A DNA stretch of 64,000 nt from Tunicatimonas pelagia (lineage in GTDB: Bacteria > Bacteroidota > Bacteroidia > Cytophagales > Cyclobacteriaceae), in NCBI RefSeq assembly GCF_030506325.1, contig NZ_CP120683.1:4601001-4665000 (forward strand), in the 5' to 3' direction. Position 1 is the first letter of the stretch; each line of letters starts with the position of its first letter. Under the pieces are notes generated by a model that was given only the letters and a program-made list of their open reading frames with translations, had not been told where the DNA came from and did no database searches. The translations under genes and the position numbers were made by a program. Below are positions 16,914 through 25,916 of this stretch, in pieces.

Positions 16914-18074
16914 TTAAATTTTCCAGAAGCTACCTTTTTTCTTAGTATCCGCCGAAGGGGCACTTTCTCGGACAAACACATTATTTTTGGGACGCTCCGG
17001 CTCTTTTGGCTTGCCAATATAGTCTAGCTCACTAAGTTTAGCGAACAAAACTTCCATTAGCGAGGTAAATTTCTCGGATAGATCGAGTAGCGAATACAGT
17101 TGAAGATGGTCGTAATCAGACTCCAAGAGTGCATTCACAGTATTCTCCAGGTTGCCAGGTCGTACTTCCGTCCACTCCTGAATGTAGCTCAACATTTCTT
17201 CTCTACCATTATCGCTCATGCAGTCTAAACATACCCGCACCGTACGAGCAAATTTAGTGAATAGTTCAAGCATATGGATAGGAGGCAAGTGCAGCAGGCG
17301 AAGTCGGGCAAAATCGAGGTGACCAGCAATAAAGTTCAGCACCTCTTGCGAGAGGGTAAATAGGTTAGCTACTAGTTGAGACTGTTCGCTTTTGAGGCGC
17401 ATCTTAACAATCACCTGACGGGAGTGACCGCCAGTGTTCACCAGGTAGCCCATAAGCTGGTTGTAGTACGCCACCAAAGTAGGATGAGCCGTAACTCGAC
17501 TGCTGGGGGGAATAAATTTATCGGATACTTTTACTTCATTACCAATCACCCTGATCTTAGCTAGTATCAGATGATAAGCTCCCAAATCAGTAAGATTGAT
17601 TTGGTGAGAGGGTACAATCTGTAGCTGATACTTAGGTGTGGTATACGGATGGCGCAGTGGTTCTTCATCAGGGTCAGGGGTGCCAATAGGCTGACGGGAA
17701 AAGGGGTTTACTGTAACAAGAATGTCGTAGAGCAGTTGGTCTTCATCCTGCACCAAGTGCTCTGCTTTAATGGGTGCTAATAGCTCATCGCCCGGGGTAG
17801 CATTCATTTCAATGCGGGCACCCCCTAAGGTAATGGCACGGCAGCGGGTAAGTTGCACGCTGAGTTTACGACTGCTGGCCAAATCGGCAGTAAGCTCTAG
17901 CGAGCTTTGACCGGAAACTCCGTTAAGCAAGCCGTAGTTATACGGAGTGATTTGCAGGGCAGCCACATCACGCAAAGTATCTAGCATCGCATTTTCCTGC
18001 TGAATGAAGTGGTCTTTATTGACCTTCATTCCGTCTCGCCAGTTAACAGTATGGTAATTTATGTAGGGTTGCAT
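16914..18074 (-). CDS. tssK: TssK, T6SS baseplate adaptor
   Basis: 386 residues from the ATG at 18074 (MQPYINYHTVNWRDGMKV). The open frame extends three codons further to a TTG at 18083, but the ATG fits the family start better. TssK forms trimers that connect the baseplate wedges (TssEFG) to the membrane complex. The W-x-x-GM motif followed by HFIQQENAMLDTL near the N-terminus is typical. Upstream lies an 80-bp gap with an inverted repeat, after which TssN is encoded, so tssK may need read-through of that hairpin or its own promoter. Confidence 0.9.
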   Translation of the reverse strand: MQPYINYHTVNWRDGMKVNKDHFIQQENAMLDTLRDVAALQITPYNYGLLNGVSGQSSLELTADLASSRKLSVQLTRCRAITLGGARIEMNATPGDELLAPIKAEHLVQDEDQLLYDILVTVNPFSRQPIGTPDPDEEPLRHPYTTPKYQLQIVPSHQINLTDLGAYHLILAKIRVIGNEVKVSDKFIPPSSRVTAHPTLVAYYNQLMGYLVNTGGHSRQVIVKMRLKSEQSQLVANLFTLSQEVLNFIAGHLDFARLRLLHLPPIHMLELFTKFARTVRVCLDCMSDNGREEMLSYIQEWTEVRPGNLENTVNALLESDYDHLQLYSLLDLSEKFTSLMEVLFAKLSELDYIGKPKEPERPKNNVFVRESAPSADTKKKGSFWKI

Positions 18075-18081
18075 CTTCTTC

Positions 18082-18151
18082 AATGATTGATGACTAATGA
18101 GTAATAACTAATGATACGTCGTAAGATACTATTCATTAATCATCAATCATT
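18082..18151. repeat. Inverted repeat of the ATTAATCATCA family between tssN and tssK
   Basis: 18082-18099 pairs with 18134-18151 at 17 of 18 positions (right arm CATTAATCATCAATCATT), leaving a 34-nt loop. Similar sequences occur in other intergenic gaps of the window near 11610-11655, 38181-38235, 39273-39340 and 45850-45922. It may attenuate transcription between tssN and tssK, or simply be a dispersed repeat. Confidence 0.65.
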
Positions 18152-18163
18152 ACTCATTATTAC

Positions 18164-18979
18164 TTATTTGCGGATTCGTACAGCATTCACTAAATCGTTG
18201 GGTTTTAAATTATTTTCGGCTACCGAAGCATTGGGATCAACCACTTTGAGGGGCTTCCACCACTGATGCGTTTCGCAGTAAAATATCCAGGAAAACGGCG
18301 GACGATACGATTGAATAGGACTATCAGTATTATGCTGATTATATTCCTCTAAGAAAGAGTGAAACAAGTCGCCTAGCTGAATATCATTGGGAGCAACCAC
18401 CGCAAATGTAGTAGAATCAGTATGGTTGATCTCCTTTTCAAAAGTGAATTGCAGAGGGATTGTATTCTGAAAAGTAAGCGTAGGCACTTCTTTTTCGGTA
18501 GGGAAGAACCACTTATAAAAATAAGGTGGGGGTACTGCTTGCCACAGTAAAAAGCTCTTATGAATGAAGAACGGCAAAAGAAACGCAGTAGCGGCTCCGG
18601 CTAAAAAAGAAACAGAGGCATAATCAGCTAATGCAGTACACAACAAACATAGTAGCAAAGTACCGGTAGCGTACATAAACAGCGTGAGCAATAGCTCCGC
18701 TAAGAATAGTTCTTTCTGCACCCAGGCAAACCTTCGGTGTAGTAGCCAAGTGTGTATTATCCCAGCAATTAGACTCAGGCCAAATATTAACCAAAAAAGC
18801 AACGAGGGTGAGAGTTTGCCAACAATAGCCAAAACTGCGTACAGCACAAAAGTACCAATAAAGGCTACCGCATAAACTAATACTTTTCCTAGTAGTAGCT
18901 CCGGGCGCGCCCGACTACTTAAGAAAAATAGCACGCCAGTAATGGCGGCGAGTACAGCAAGTACGATAACAGTAACCAT
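18164..18979 (-). CDS. tssN: TssN, T6SSiii membrane protein
   Basis: 271 residues. Five hydrophobic segments fill residues 1-165 (VTVIVLAVLAAITGVLFFL, then VLVYAVAFIGTFVLYAVLAIV, and so on). A soluble C-terminal domain of about 105 residues follows, with the motif RPPFSWIFYCETHQWWKP and a final ENNLKPNDLVNAVRIRK. TssN is specific to the Bacteroidota T6SS and is thought to replace part of the absent TssJ/L/M membrane complex, anchoring the baseplate at the inner membrane. It follows tssG with a 3-bp gap, so they are co-transcribed. Confidence 0.85.
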   Translation of the reverse strand: MVTVIVLAVLAAITGVLFFLSSRARPELLLGKVLVYAVAFIGTFVLYAVLAIVGKLSPSLLFWLIFGLSLIAGIIHTWLLHRRFAWVQKELFLAELLLTLFMYATGTLLLCLLCTALADYASVSFLAGAATAFLLPFFIHKSFLLWQAVPPPYFYKWFFPTEKEVPTLTFQNTIPLQFTFEKEINHTDSTTFAVVAPNDIQLGDLFHSFLEEYNQHNTDSPIQSYRPPFSWIFYCETHQWWKPLKVVDPNASVAENNLKPNDLVNAVRIRK

Positions 18980-18982
18980 AAA

Positions 18983-19948
18983 TTATAATTGCGTAGTGTA
19001 GCCCAGGTATCCTTCGCCTGGTTCTTCCCCGTGCAGTAAAAAGCCCTCTTCTTCCGGTTGAACAATCTCAACTTTCACCGAAGTATCCGACTGGCAAGGA
19101 AGAAAGTAAGCACATAAGCGCAATAGGGTTTTTCGTTTTTTTCCATCGGAAAGATAGCCCGCAATATACTTCTTTTCAATGGGACCTACAATAAGCTGGT
19201 AATGAGGATGATAATCTTCAATATAGTTGCCCAGCACACTATCGCGACCCAACTCAAACTCTCCCAAACACGGTAGCTGTACTTCATTGACTTCTTGGGG
19301 GGCTATTTGGCAGGTCTCTACCCGAACCGGAGTTTCCATTACCAGGCTCAGCAGGTTTGATGTGGTTTCATGATCGCCAACAACTCGGTGCAGCAACGGA
19401 ATGATGTGCAGCATCATCATGGTTTGATAGTTGCTCAGCTCTTTAGGTAAATCCCACAGGTTAATCAGGGCGTTGTACTGCTGGCGATTGAGGGAAGCGA
19501 GTATAAGCTGGCTCTCCTGCCACTCGGCCAGTAGCTGCAAGCGATAAAATTCTTGCTCCAGAGGTAAGAAGAACTTCCGAACGGCTTTTTCTTCTTGGCG
19601 GTGGAGCTCTAGTTCCGCTACTGCTATCTCAGTATCAATTTGGGCATCTTTCTTTAGCGTTTGATGAAATAGTCCCTCGGGGAGGGTATCGTACAAGCCT
19701 TCGCGGTTGATATCGATAAAATAGTATGGATTGCCTTGCTTACGCTCTCGCTTCTCTACCGAGAGAAAATCGTGAGTGTACGACCGCTGGAACGTACTTG
19801 CTGGCCGAATAAAAACATCTTCTATTTTAATTAGCTTATGACGAATTGCGTTAGCAATAATTACCTCCGGCTTCAGATCAATATCATTGCCTTTGAAGCT
19901 CTCTTCCAGCAGTTGTTGTAAGTCTTTATGTTCATTTCCTTCCTGCAT
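18983..19948 (-). CDS. tssG: TssG, T6SS baseplate wedge
   Basis: 321 residues. It lies between tssF and tssN and matches TssG in length and order. Characteristic features are the N-terminal helical region, the central LSNYQTMMMLHIIPLLHRVVGD block and the C-terminal LCAYFLPCQSDTSVKVEI. Two TssF with one TssG form the wedge around the spike. The call rests mainly on position and general pattern, since TssG is poorly conserved in this subtype. About 108 bp separate it from tssF, a gap that contains two copies of the 7-bp GACCGGA repeat. Confidence 0.8.
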   Translation of the reverse strand: MQEGNEHKDLQQLLEESFKGNDIDLKPEVIIANAIRHKLIKIEDVFIRPASTFQRSYTHDFLSVEKRERKQGNPYYFIDINREGLYDTLPEGLFHQTLKKDAQIDTEIAVAELELHRQEEKAVRKFFLPLEQEFYRLQLLAEWQESQLILASLNRQQYNALINLWDLPKELSNYQTMMMLHIIPLLHRVVGDHETTSNLLSLVMETPVRVETCQIAPQEVNEVQLPCLGEFELGRDSVLGNYIEDYHPHYQLIVGPIEKKYIAGYLSDGKKRKTLLRLCAYFLPCQSDTSVKVEIVQPEEEGFLLHGEEPGEGYLGYTTQL

Positions 19949-19993
19949 AGCTGATGCTTGAATGAGTATAGTATCTTAGTCATTGGTCATTAA

Positions 19994-20007
19994 GACCGGA
20001 GACCGGA
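19994..20007. repeat. Two tandem GACCGGA heptamers between tssF and tssG
   Basis: Two exact 7-bp copies followed by ATTT. The same heptamer, also followed by ATTT, forms a six-copy array at 58497-58538, and a degenerate version occurs near 50260. It is a dispersed short repeat with no assigned role. Confidence 0.7.
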
Positions 20008-20056
20008 ATTTATTTTCAATGCATTGTTTTTCCAAACTCGTACCCTGTAAATTTGC

Positions 20057-21928
20057 TCATTGCTCATTTTTCAAGATTACTTGGATGGGTAGCACCGTAG
20101 AAGATCGTTGGTGGATGAATTGCTGCAAATCGCGCTCAGTACTTTCCAGTTCAGCTTCGGTCATTTTAGCATCAGTTGTAAGTCGAATAGTGATATCTAG
20201 GGTGCGTTCTAAAGCCTGATTGGAGCGGGGCAGCACTCGAACGCCTTTGCCAAACGTGACGGAATCTATTAAATCACCTAATCGAGCGTAGCAAGCGGCT
20301 TTCATATCCTCTTCGGTTACCAAACGATCTCGCGAAAGTAAGGCACTTCGGAACGAATGCACTTTTTCTGTATCGCTAGGCTTATCTCGCCCACCGTGGG
20401 AGGGCGTTACCAAAAGTAAGTCGTTAGCCTGAAAATCATTGCTTTTGTAGGGCTGAAGCTTCGTGCCAGAGGGAAGCCGGTTGGCTGTGGCTCCTAGCGT
20501 TGACCAAAACTCTACCCAAACGTTTTCGTCTCGCTCCGCATTTAAAGCTAGGTAGTGTTCAACATCCGGATTTTTAGTGCTAGCGGCAATCTGACGCTCT
20601 AGCCGAGAAATAAGTTGCTTAATAGCCTTTATATCCTGAACCACTCTACTGCTACCTAATGCCTCAAAAGCAGCGTTTTCGTCGCGGATAAGATCTAACA
20701 AATGATTAGAAAACTCAGTGGCATTACGCTGGTCAAAGCGGCTTACTCCTTCTTCCCGGATGGCGTAGGTGTTGGGTTCTAAGGTTTTAAAACGCTGAAA
20801 AGGCACATTTCGGTAAGCCACTCCCGAGTCGGTGGTTACCTGACGTATCGTTAGAAAATAATCGGTAGTAGGCAAAGGAATAATATTCAAGAGCTTACCA
20901 ACTCGGTAAGGACGGTTACTACGGATCAGCCGACGGTTAGTAACGGGTAGGCAGTTAATAGCGCAAACGGTGTTGGATAACACTTCGGCGGGCATGAGTT
21001 GTGGGAAGCGAACTTCAATCCAAGTGATTGTCTTGGGTAGGGTTGCTAAACTTTCAGTATCAAAAACGGATGAAAAAACTGTAGGGTATGGCGTGCTGCT
21101 GGCCAATCCGGTTAGCTGGTTAACGGTAATGAATGATGTCTGATATGATTGTAGTGCTTGTTGTTCCAGCACCTCGCTAACATTAGGCAGTTGGTCTTGC
21201 CACTCGTTTGTATCGGTACGATGGCGGACTTTTACCGGAGCGTAACCCGAGCGGGTTCGGATGGGCTGTCCATCCAGAAACCACTGGGTAGAAGGTAGTA
21301 AACTTCGGTAGTAGGCCGCATCGGGCTGGTTTTTCCAATCAAAATAAAAGGTGAGGTCGTCAATGCTACTAAGTTTAGAAGGAAACTCCAGCCCTACCCA
21401 CAGCGACTGCGTAGGTAAGGCCGAGGCTTTATCGGAAGCACTAAGTAAAACTTCTCGGGGCAAAACTCCGGCAGTTTGCAGCAGCTTTCGTCCAAAAGCC
21501 AGGTAGCGCACATCACCGTTAACGAGTGTAGTATTCAGTGCCGGAGAGAAAAAAACATCTTTCTTTTCGGGTTTGGCTAAGTTATCGGGATTTACTACCT
21601 CCTGAGAGGCGATAAACTGCTGTTCGGTAGTGATAATCTGCTGCGGTTCCAGCGGGCGCACGTGCAGTACGGCGTGAGCGGGAGTAGGAATAGTGAGTGC
21701 TTCGGGCAACAGTAAACTAGCTAATTGCTTTAGTGTTCGGGTTCGGGACTGATGTAGTTCTCGGGCAGTTTTTTCAAATTGTACGGCGCAGGCTCCGAAC
21801 AAAAGATCAACTAGCGGATCTAGCTCTTCCAGTTCAATTTCGTCGTAACCCCATAGTTCAGCAGCAGTTTTGAGCAGCCGCTGTTTTACCTTATCCCGCT
21901 GAAATTGATTTTCCCGATTGAGTTGCAT
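20057..21928 (-). CDS. tssF: TssF, T6SS baseplate component
   Basis: 623 residues, normal for TssF. The N-terminus has the family pattern with DPLVDLLFGACAVQFEKTA followed by LLPEALTIPTPAHAVLHV. The middle carries WIEVRFPQLMPAEVLSNTV, with the usual TssF phrase about neutral inner strands, and LLLVTPSHGGRDKPSDTEK comes late. TssF is the large wedge subunit that binds TssG and TssK. It sits 20 bp after tssE. Confidence 0.92.
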   Translation of the reverse strand: MQLNRENQFQRDKVKQRLLKTAAELWGYDEIELEELDPLVDLLFGACAVQFEKTARELHQSRTRTLKQLASLLLPEALTIPTPAHAVLHVRPLEPQQIITTEQQFIASQEVVNPDNLAKPEKKDVFFSPALNTTLVNGDVRYLAFGRKLLQTAGVLPREVLLSASDKASALPTQSLWVGLEFPSKLSSIDDLTFYFDWKNQPDAAYYRSLLPSTQWFLDGQPIRTRSGYAPVKVRHRTDTNEWQDQLPNVSEVLEQQALQSYQTSFITVNQLTGLASSTPYPTVFSSVFDTESLATLPKTITWIEVRFPQLMPAEVLSNTVCAINCLPVTNRRLIRSNRPYRVGKLLNIIPLPTTDYFLTIRQVTTDSGVAYRNVPFQRFKTLEPNTYAIREEGVSRFDQRNATEFSNHLLDLIRDENAAFEALGSSRVVQDIKAIKQLISRLERQIAASTKNPDVEHYLALNAERDENVWVEFWSTLGATANRLPSGTKLQPYKSNDFQANDLLLVTPSHGGRDKPSDTEKVHSFRSALLSRDRLVTEEDMKAACYARLGDLIDSVTFGKGVRVLPRSNQALERTLDITIRLTTDAKMTEAELESTERDLQQFIHQRSSTVLPIQVILKNEQ

Positions 21929-21948
21929 AAATAGTTGAAGTCATAAAG

Positions 21949-22386
21949 TCAGGCCAAAGATAGCGGGCTAAAAAACATATACTCGGTATGGTGGAAGGCT
22001 TGGTTCGTTTTTTTTATAATTCCTTGTACTAAAATAGTAATGCGCTTCCGGTGGCGAATTATTTGCTGGGTTTTCGGATCAAGCATTTCCGGTTCATCGA
22101 TTGTAATAGCTACCTGCATCTTCGCCAGACGTTTCTCATAGGCATTTAGCGACTGTAGCACCAAATCTTCCAGCTCATCTTTCCATTTAGATACGCTTTG
22201 AATGTTATCAAAGTCTTTATCCCACACATAGCAACCATAATTAGCATCAAAGCGATATTCGTGGTAGTGCGTTTTAATAATTAGGTGGATATGCTGGCGG
22301 ATGGCATCTTCTAAGTTGCAAAGAGCTAACCGCTTTTTCTGCAAAAGGTCGGTAAAGTTCAGGGGTAATTGATAATACGGACGCAT
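21949..22386 (-). CDS. tssE: TssE, gp25-like baseplate protein
   Basis: 145 residues with the gpW/gp25 fold. LCNLEDAIRQHIHLIIKTH leads to RFDANYGCYVWDKDF, which corresponds to the region that starts sheath assembly, and the C-terminal RITILVQGIIKKTNQ strand follows. TssE nucleates the sheath on the baseplate. The gene is 4 bp after vgrG and 20 bp before tssF, so these three form one translational block. Confidence 0.9.
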   Translation of the reverse strand: MRPYYQLPLNFTDLLQKKRLALCNLEDAIRQHIHLIIKTHYHEYRFDANYGCYVWDKDFDNIQSVSKWKDELEDLVLQSLNAYEKRLAKMQVAITIDEPEMLDPKTQQIIRHRKRITILVQGIIKKTNQAFHHTEYMFFSPLSLA

Positions 22387-22390
22387 ACTC

Positions 22391-24265
22391 TCAGTTAATT
22401 TTCACCAAGGCACCCTTCAGGCTGGCCACAGCCCCACCTTCTAGCGATAAGTTGGCTCCACCTTTTACAGTGGTGTTCGCCCCGCCGTCTATTTTCACAT
22501 CCATCCCGCCCGAAACGGCAACTTTGGTGCTACCGTCAATGGTAACTTCCGTTCCTGCTTTTGTTTCAACCGACTGCTGAGCCGTAGCCGCAATACGCAT
22601 GGCCTCTTGGGTCAACTCCGATTTAACTGTGGTAACCATATTTTTGCCCACTGAGATTGACAAGTCTTTTCCCGCCGTAATATCAATATCTTCGGCGGCT
22701 TCCATTTTAATTGACTTTGCCGCAACAATGTCAATATCACCTTGGGATGTGATTGTGATCTTTCCGTTACCCTCCATTTCCAGGCAAATCTCGTTATGCG
22801 GGTTGTCTTCATCTTTATGAAGGATGCGAATCTTCTCAGTATTTTCGTCATCAATCAAGTGAATCTGATTACCGCTCTGGGTTTTTATGACCTTCGTAGA
22901 ATTATTGTTGTTAGCCCAAAACGAAGGGTTAAAATCTTTGTGGTACAGGCTATTTATGACAAATGGTTTCTCAGGATTGTTGTGCTCAAATCCTACCATC
23001 ACCTCCGTATCGGTTTCGGGGACAAAGTAAAAACCGTGATTTTTTCCTCCGCCGTAGGCCTGAGATACCCGAATCCAGGGCGTAGAAGGTTCGGAAGCCG
23101 ATTGCCAGGGAAAAGCTACTCGTACCCGTCCGAGTTTATCAGGGTCATTATTATCGACCACAATAGCCGATTGAGATTCACAAACAGGTTGTTTCACCGT
23201 GCTAGGCGGCGGAGATTCTAACTCAGCCGGAATTGCCGTGAAGCTATTCTGATAATCGAGCGAACTGCCTACGTAGTGAGACAAAGAGGTAATAATAAAT
23301 TCGCCGTAGTCTTGTTCATTCGCGGTTTCACCAGTAATGTTGATGATGCTGCCTACGTTTAAAAAGGGATTATCGCTGGTGCCATTCATAACCACCATAC
23401 TGTTGGCTGAAGCAGCTTTTTGCTGTTCGGCCAAATCGTTTAGCTCTTGCTGCTCGGCAATAAGCTGCGTGGTAGTGCTGTGAGGCTCTTGGCTAAAGAG
23501 CTGTTCTGACTGTTCTAAGGCAAATTTACCGTAATCATCAAGATTATCTACTGCTGAGTTAGCTCCGCTACTTTCGTATACAGTACTGTTGGAATAATCG
23601 TAGGAGAATACTTTAAAATTAACCGGCTGCACTTTGAAAGAAAAATCTAGATCGAATAAGTCCTTTACCAATGGTAAATCTATTTTCTTATTTCGGATGG
23701 GTTCGCCAAAAACAAGTTGGGTGCCGTCGTAAAAACACCACTCACCAAAGCGGGCTGCCATGCGCTGTAAGAAAGCGTAGTTTGACTCATTGTACTGAAC
23801 TACGTAGGGTAAGTTTTTATGCTCCTTGGTGGAGTTGGTTTCGGTTGCTAACGATTGGGGAATGGCCTCTAGCGTACTTTCAAATATATCCAACAAATTC
23901 ATTTCTTGATAAGTACGGCACTGAGGGTACCCCTCTAGCAAGATGGTGGGGCTATAGCCCTGCAAAATTATAGTACGCTGCCCGTTGCTCAGGCGACTCA
24001 GCCGTACCTCGGTCACTATTCCAATAAATTCATTTTCCGATTGCTTTTTACCAAATAAATTGGGTGAAAAACGAATGTGGCACTCCTTACCGATATACTT
24101 TTTTGACTGCTCCAAAATAGCTCGTCCGGTATCCCGAAATGCATCGGCCGCCAGCGAGATTTCAAAGGTGTGGTGCTGATGTACATCCTGCGAAATACTC
24201 ACCTCCGACAAAGGAGCTATTGATTCCCCCGCGATTGTTACGTGTAGTTCTACTTGCTGTGCCAA
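22391..24265 (-). CDS. vgrG: VgrG (TssI), T6SS spike protein
   Basis: 624 residues. The gp27-like barrel region covers about 1-340, the OB-fold gp5 domain begins near 365 (AIVVDNNDPDKLGRVRVAFPW), and the C-terminal triple beta-helix has recurring short units such as GDIDIVAAKSIKMEAAEDIDI and ends in GGAVASLKGALVKIN. There is no extra C-terminal toxin domain, so it is a structural spike. VgrG trimers puncture the target cell and carry PAAR and effectors. It is followed 4 bp later by tssE. Confidence 0.95.
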   Translation of the reverse strand: MAQQVELHVTIAGESIAPLSEVSISQDVHQHHTFEISLAADAFRDTGRAILEQSKKYIGKECHIRFSPNLFGKKQSENEFIGIVTEVRLSRLSNGQRTIILQGYSPTILLEGYPQCRTYQEMNLLDIFESTLEAIPQSLATETNSTKEHKNLPYVVQYNESNYAFLQRMAARFGEWCFYDGTQLVFGEPIRNKKIDLPLVKDLFDLDFSFKVQPVNFKVFSYDYSNSTVYESSGANSAVDNLDDYGKFALEQSEQLFSQEPHSTTTQLIAEQQELNDLAEQQKAASANSMVVMNGTSDNPFLNVGSIINITGETANEQDYGEFIITSLSHYVGSSLDYQNSFTAIPAELESPPPSTVKQPVCESQSAIVVDNNDPDKLGRVRVAFPWQSASEPSTPWIRVSQAYGGGKNHGFYFVPETDTEVMVGFEHNNPEKPFVINSLYHKDFNPSFWANNNNSTKVIKTQSGNQIHLIDDENTEKIRILHKDEDNPHNEICLEMEGNGKITITSQGDIDIVAAKSIKMEAAEDIDITAGKDLSISVGKNMVTTVKSELTQEAMRIAATAQQSVETKAGTEVTIDGSTKVAVSGGMDVKIDGGANTTVKGGANLSLEGGAVASLKGALVKIN

Positions 24266-24331
24266 AATGCCTAGTTTTGATTTTTTACTTGTATTTCTTC
24301 ATACGGCCTGCCAGCTACGATAGATAATTAT

Positions 24332-24862
24332 CTATTGCTTGTTGAAAGTTAGGATAATCCCAATTTTAACAGGTTCAGTGCTTGATAGTCCAATACGCGA
24401 AAGATCTATAGTACGATTATCTTCAAACAGCAGTCTAAGTTCGGAGTTGCTAAGATTAGTAATTGTGCGACTTGTAGAATTTGTTCCATCAGTGAGAACT
24501 AGCTGATCGCCGTTGGTAGTCCAAGTTCCTTGCCCTATGCTACTAGGGCCATTAGACGCAAAACTACCGTCTGCTCCAAATTCGTAGATTGTACCGTCAT
24601 CAAAATTCACGTTAAGATCCTGTTCGGCTTGAGCTTCTAACACGTCTAATTCGTCTTCAGAGAGGGTAAGCCCAGCTCGTTGAGCCAAATCTCGGTAGTA
24701 TTCTCGTATACTTAAATCATTGAATGTGAACTCACCATCAACTTGGCGCCAACTACCTACAATATCACCTTCGGGTACGGCTTCTTCATCATCCTGACAA
24801 GAAATTAGTACGGTGAACGAGATAAGAGTGAGGATATAAAAGAGTCGTTTAGTTAAATACAT
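24332..24862 (-). CDS. Lipocalin-like lipoprotein within the T6SS locus
   Basis: 176 residues with lipoprotein signal MYLTKRLFYILTLISFTVLISC (lipobox LISC). The mature part begins QDDEE, then EGDIVGSWRQVDGEF, the common start of lipocalin-like stress proteins in Bacteroidota, followed by alternating beta strands (GTWTTNGDQLVLTDGTN). It lies between hcp and vgrG but is separated from hcp by nearly 600 bp and has a possible promoter of its own. It could be an unrelated exported protein, a subtype-specific lipoprotein (TssQ-like role), or an immunity protein. None of these is shown by the sequence. Confidence 0.75.
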   Translation of the reverse strand: MYLTKRLFYILTLISFTVLISCQDDEEAVPEGDIVGSWRQVDGEFTFNDLSIREYYRDLAQRAGLTLSEDELDVLEAQAEQDLNVNFDDGTIYEFGADGSFASNGPSSIGQGTWTTNGDQLVLTDGTNSTSRTITNLSNSELRLLFEDNRTIDLSRIGLSSTEPVKIGIILTFNKQ

Positions 24863-25460
24863 AGCGTTACGTAATTGCTGAATTGATAATATTCAAAGAT
24901 AAAATTAATCGTTCTTCGTATACTTAAAACCAGGAAGAATTTCACTTCTTCAGACCATCTCAATAATTTGTCACCCTTAGTGTAGTAGATAGCCTTTCTG
25001 GGAGGTAGCTTCGCGACAGATCAACGAGAGAATAAAACGACATATGAGTGGCCATCTAGCGATCACCGCACATAATATTATCTTCAAGTGCCCGGCTTAT
25101 TGCTTCTACGGTTCATATTTCGTCCGTCCAGATAAGCAGGTTTGCGCTGCGTTGAGCACTACCAAAAGCGACGGTAAATACTCTAAAAATAGCCCTGCTT
25201 AAGTAACCCACAAAGCCGTGAATAAGCAAACTTGATATGTACTGACCAGGTTGACTCAGCAGGGAATCTAGGATACATCAATGCTCATATATTCTTTCCG
25301 CTCTGAAGTTTGAAACTTATGATGCTGCCTCATTACAAAGCTATTGTGAAAGAGTTTGAACTAGCTCATTAACTTAACATCAAGCAAAGTGGTGTACTGG
25401 TTTGGCTAACAAGTAACTCCAGAGGCAAGATTTATACTTTCTGGCAGTGCAAAACGGGTT
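24863..25460. other. Gene-free interval inside the T6SS locus
   Basis: 598 bp between hcp and the lipoprotein gene with no frame longer than about 51 codons. The largest small frame I noticed is on the plus strand from 25044 (MSGHLAITAHNIIFKCPAY...), opposite to the operon and without recognisable similarity. The length and the position beside hcp suggest a lost gene, but no remnant can be recognised. Confidence 0.5.
24894..24901 (-). promoter_or_regulatory. Possible -7 box (TATCTTTG) for the lipoprotein gene
   Basis: Reading the minus strand, TATCTTTG matches TAnnTTTG and lies 31 bp before the lipoprotein ATG at 24862. No TTG is found at the ideal distance, so support is partial. With the long gap after hcp, it suggests separate transcription of this gene, possibly continuing into vgrG. 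Confidence 0.35.
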
Positions 25461-25871
25461 TTACATCGGCCACTCATTCTCATAAACTGCTGGGCCACCG
25501 TCGCCTTCAATGGTAATTTCTCGGCAGGAAATGACGAAGGTTTCCATCATATTTTCACCTCCTTGCCAACTGAAGTTTTCGCCGTACTCGACGATGTAGG
25601 CATCTTTAAACTTAATCGTTTTGATGGGCTTTTCATCATCGGTATCATCCATGATCTCAATTTGCCCCTCTTTAGTTTTACCTTGGGCCAGGGTCATCCA
25701 GGTGGGCAAGAAAGCACTTTTAGTCGATTCAATCGTCATCTGGAGGGTTCCGCCCCGAACAATGCCGGAAGGACGACCGGAAGCATCAATATCACGGCTA
25801 AAACTGTAAGAGAAATCAATAACGCGAACATCGTTTAACTTGTCTAAATCGAGTCTTGCACGTACTGCCAT
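25461..25871 (-). CDS. tssD: TssD (Hcp), T6SS inner tube protein
   Basis: 136 residues, typical for the Bacteroidota Hcp. It starts MAVRARLDLDKLNDVRVIDF, then YSFSRDIDASGRPSGIVRGG, with a C-terminal CREITIEGDGGPAVYENEWP. Hexamers stack into the tube pushed out by sheath contraction and can carry small effectors in the lumen. The gene directly follows the papain-like gene (45 bp), so the two are probably co-expressed, which suits a cargo-tube pair. It has an A-rich leader and no clear Shine-Dalgarno. Confidence 0.95.
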   Translation of the reverse strand: MAVRARLDLDKLNDVRVIDFSYSFSRDIDASGRPSGIVRGGTLQMTIESTKSAFLPTWMTLAQGKTKEGQIEIMDDTDDEKPIKTIKFKDAYIVEYGENFSWQGGENMMETFVISCREITIEGDGGPAVYENEWPM

Positions 25872-25916
25872 AGTTGTTTAAAATTTTAGGTTTAAATTAT
25901 TATCTATAAAGTTTGA

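Noticed and set aside
22742-23221. 159-codon plus-strand frame inside vgrG
   Set aside because: It lies fully opposite a well-supported vgrG, with no start signal and no recognisable family.
25044-25199. 51-codon plus-strand frame in the T6SS gap
   Set aside because: Opposite to the operon, no family resemblance, and no ribosome-binding or promoter signal.
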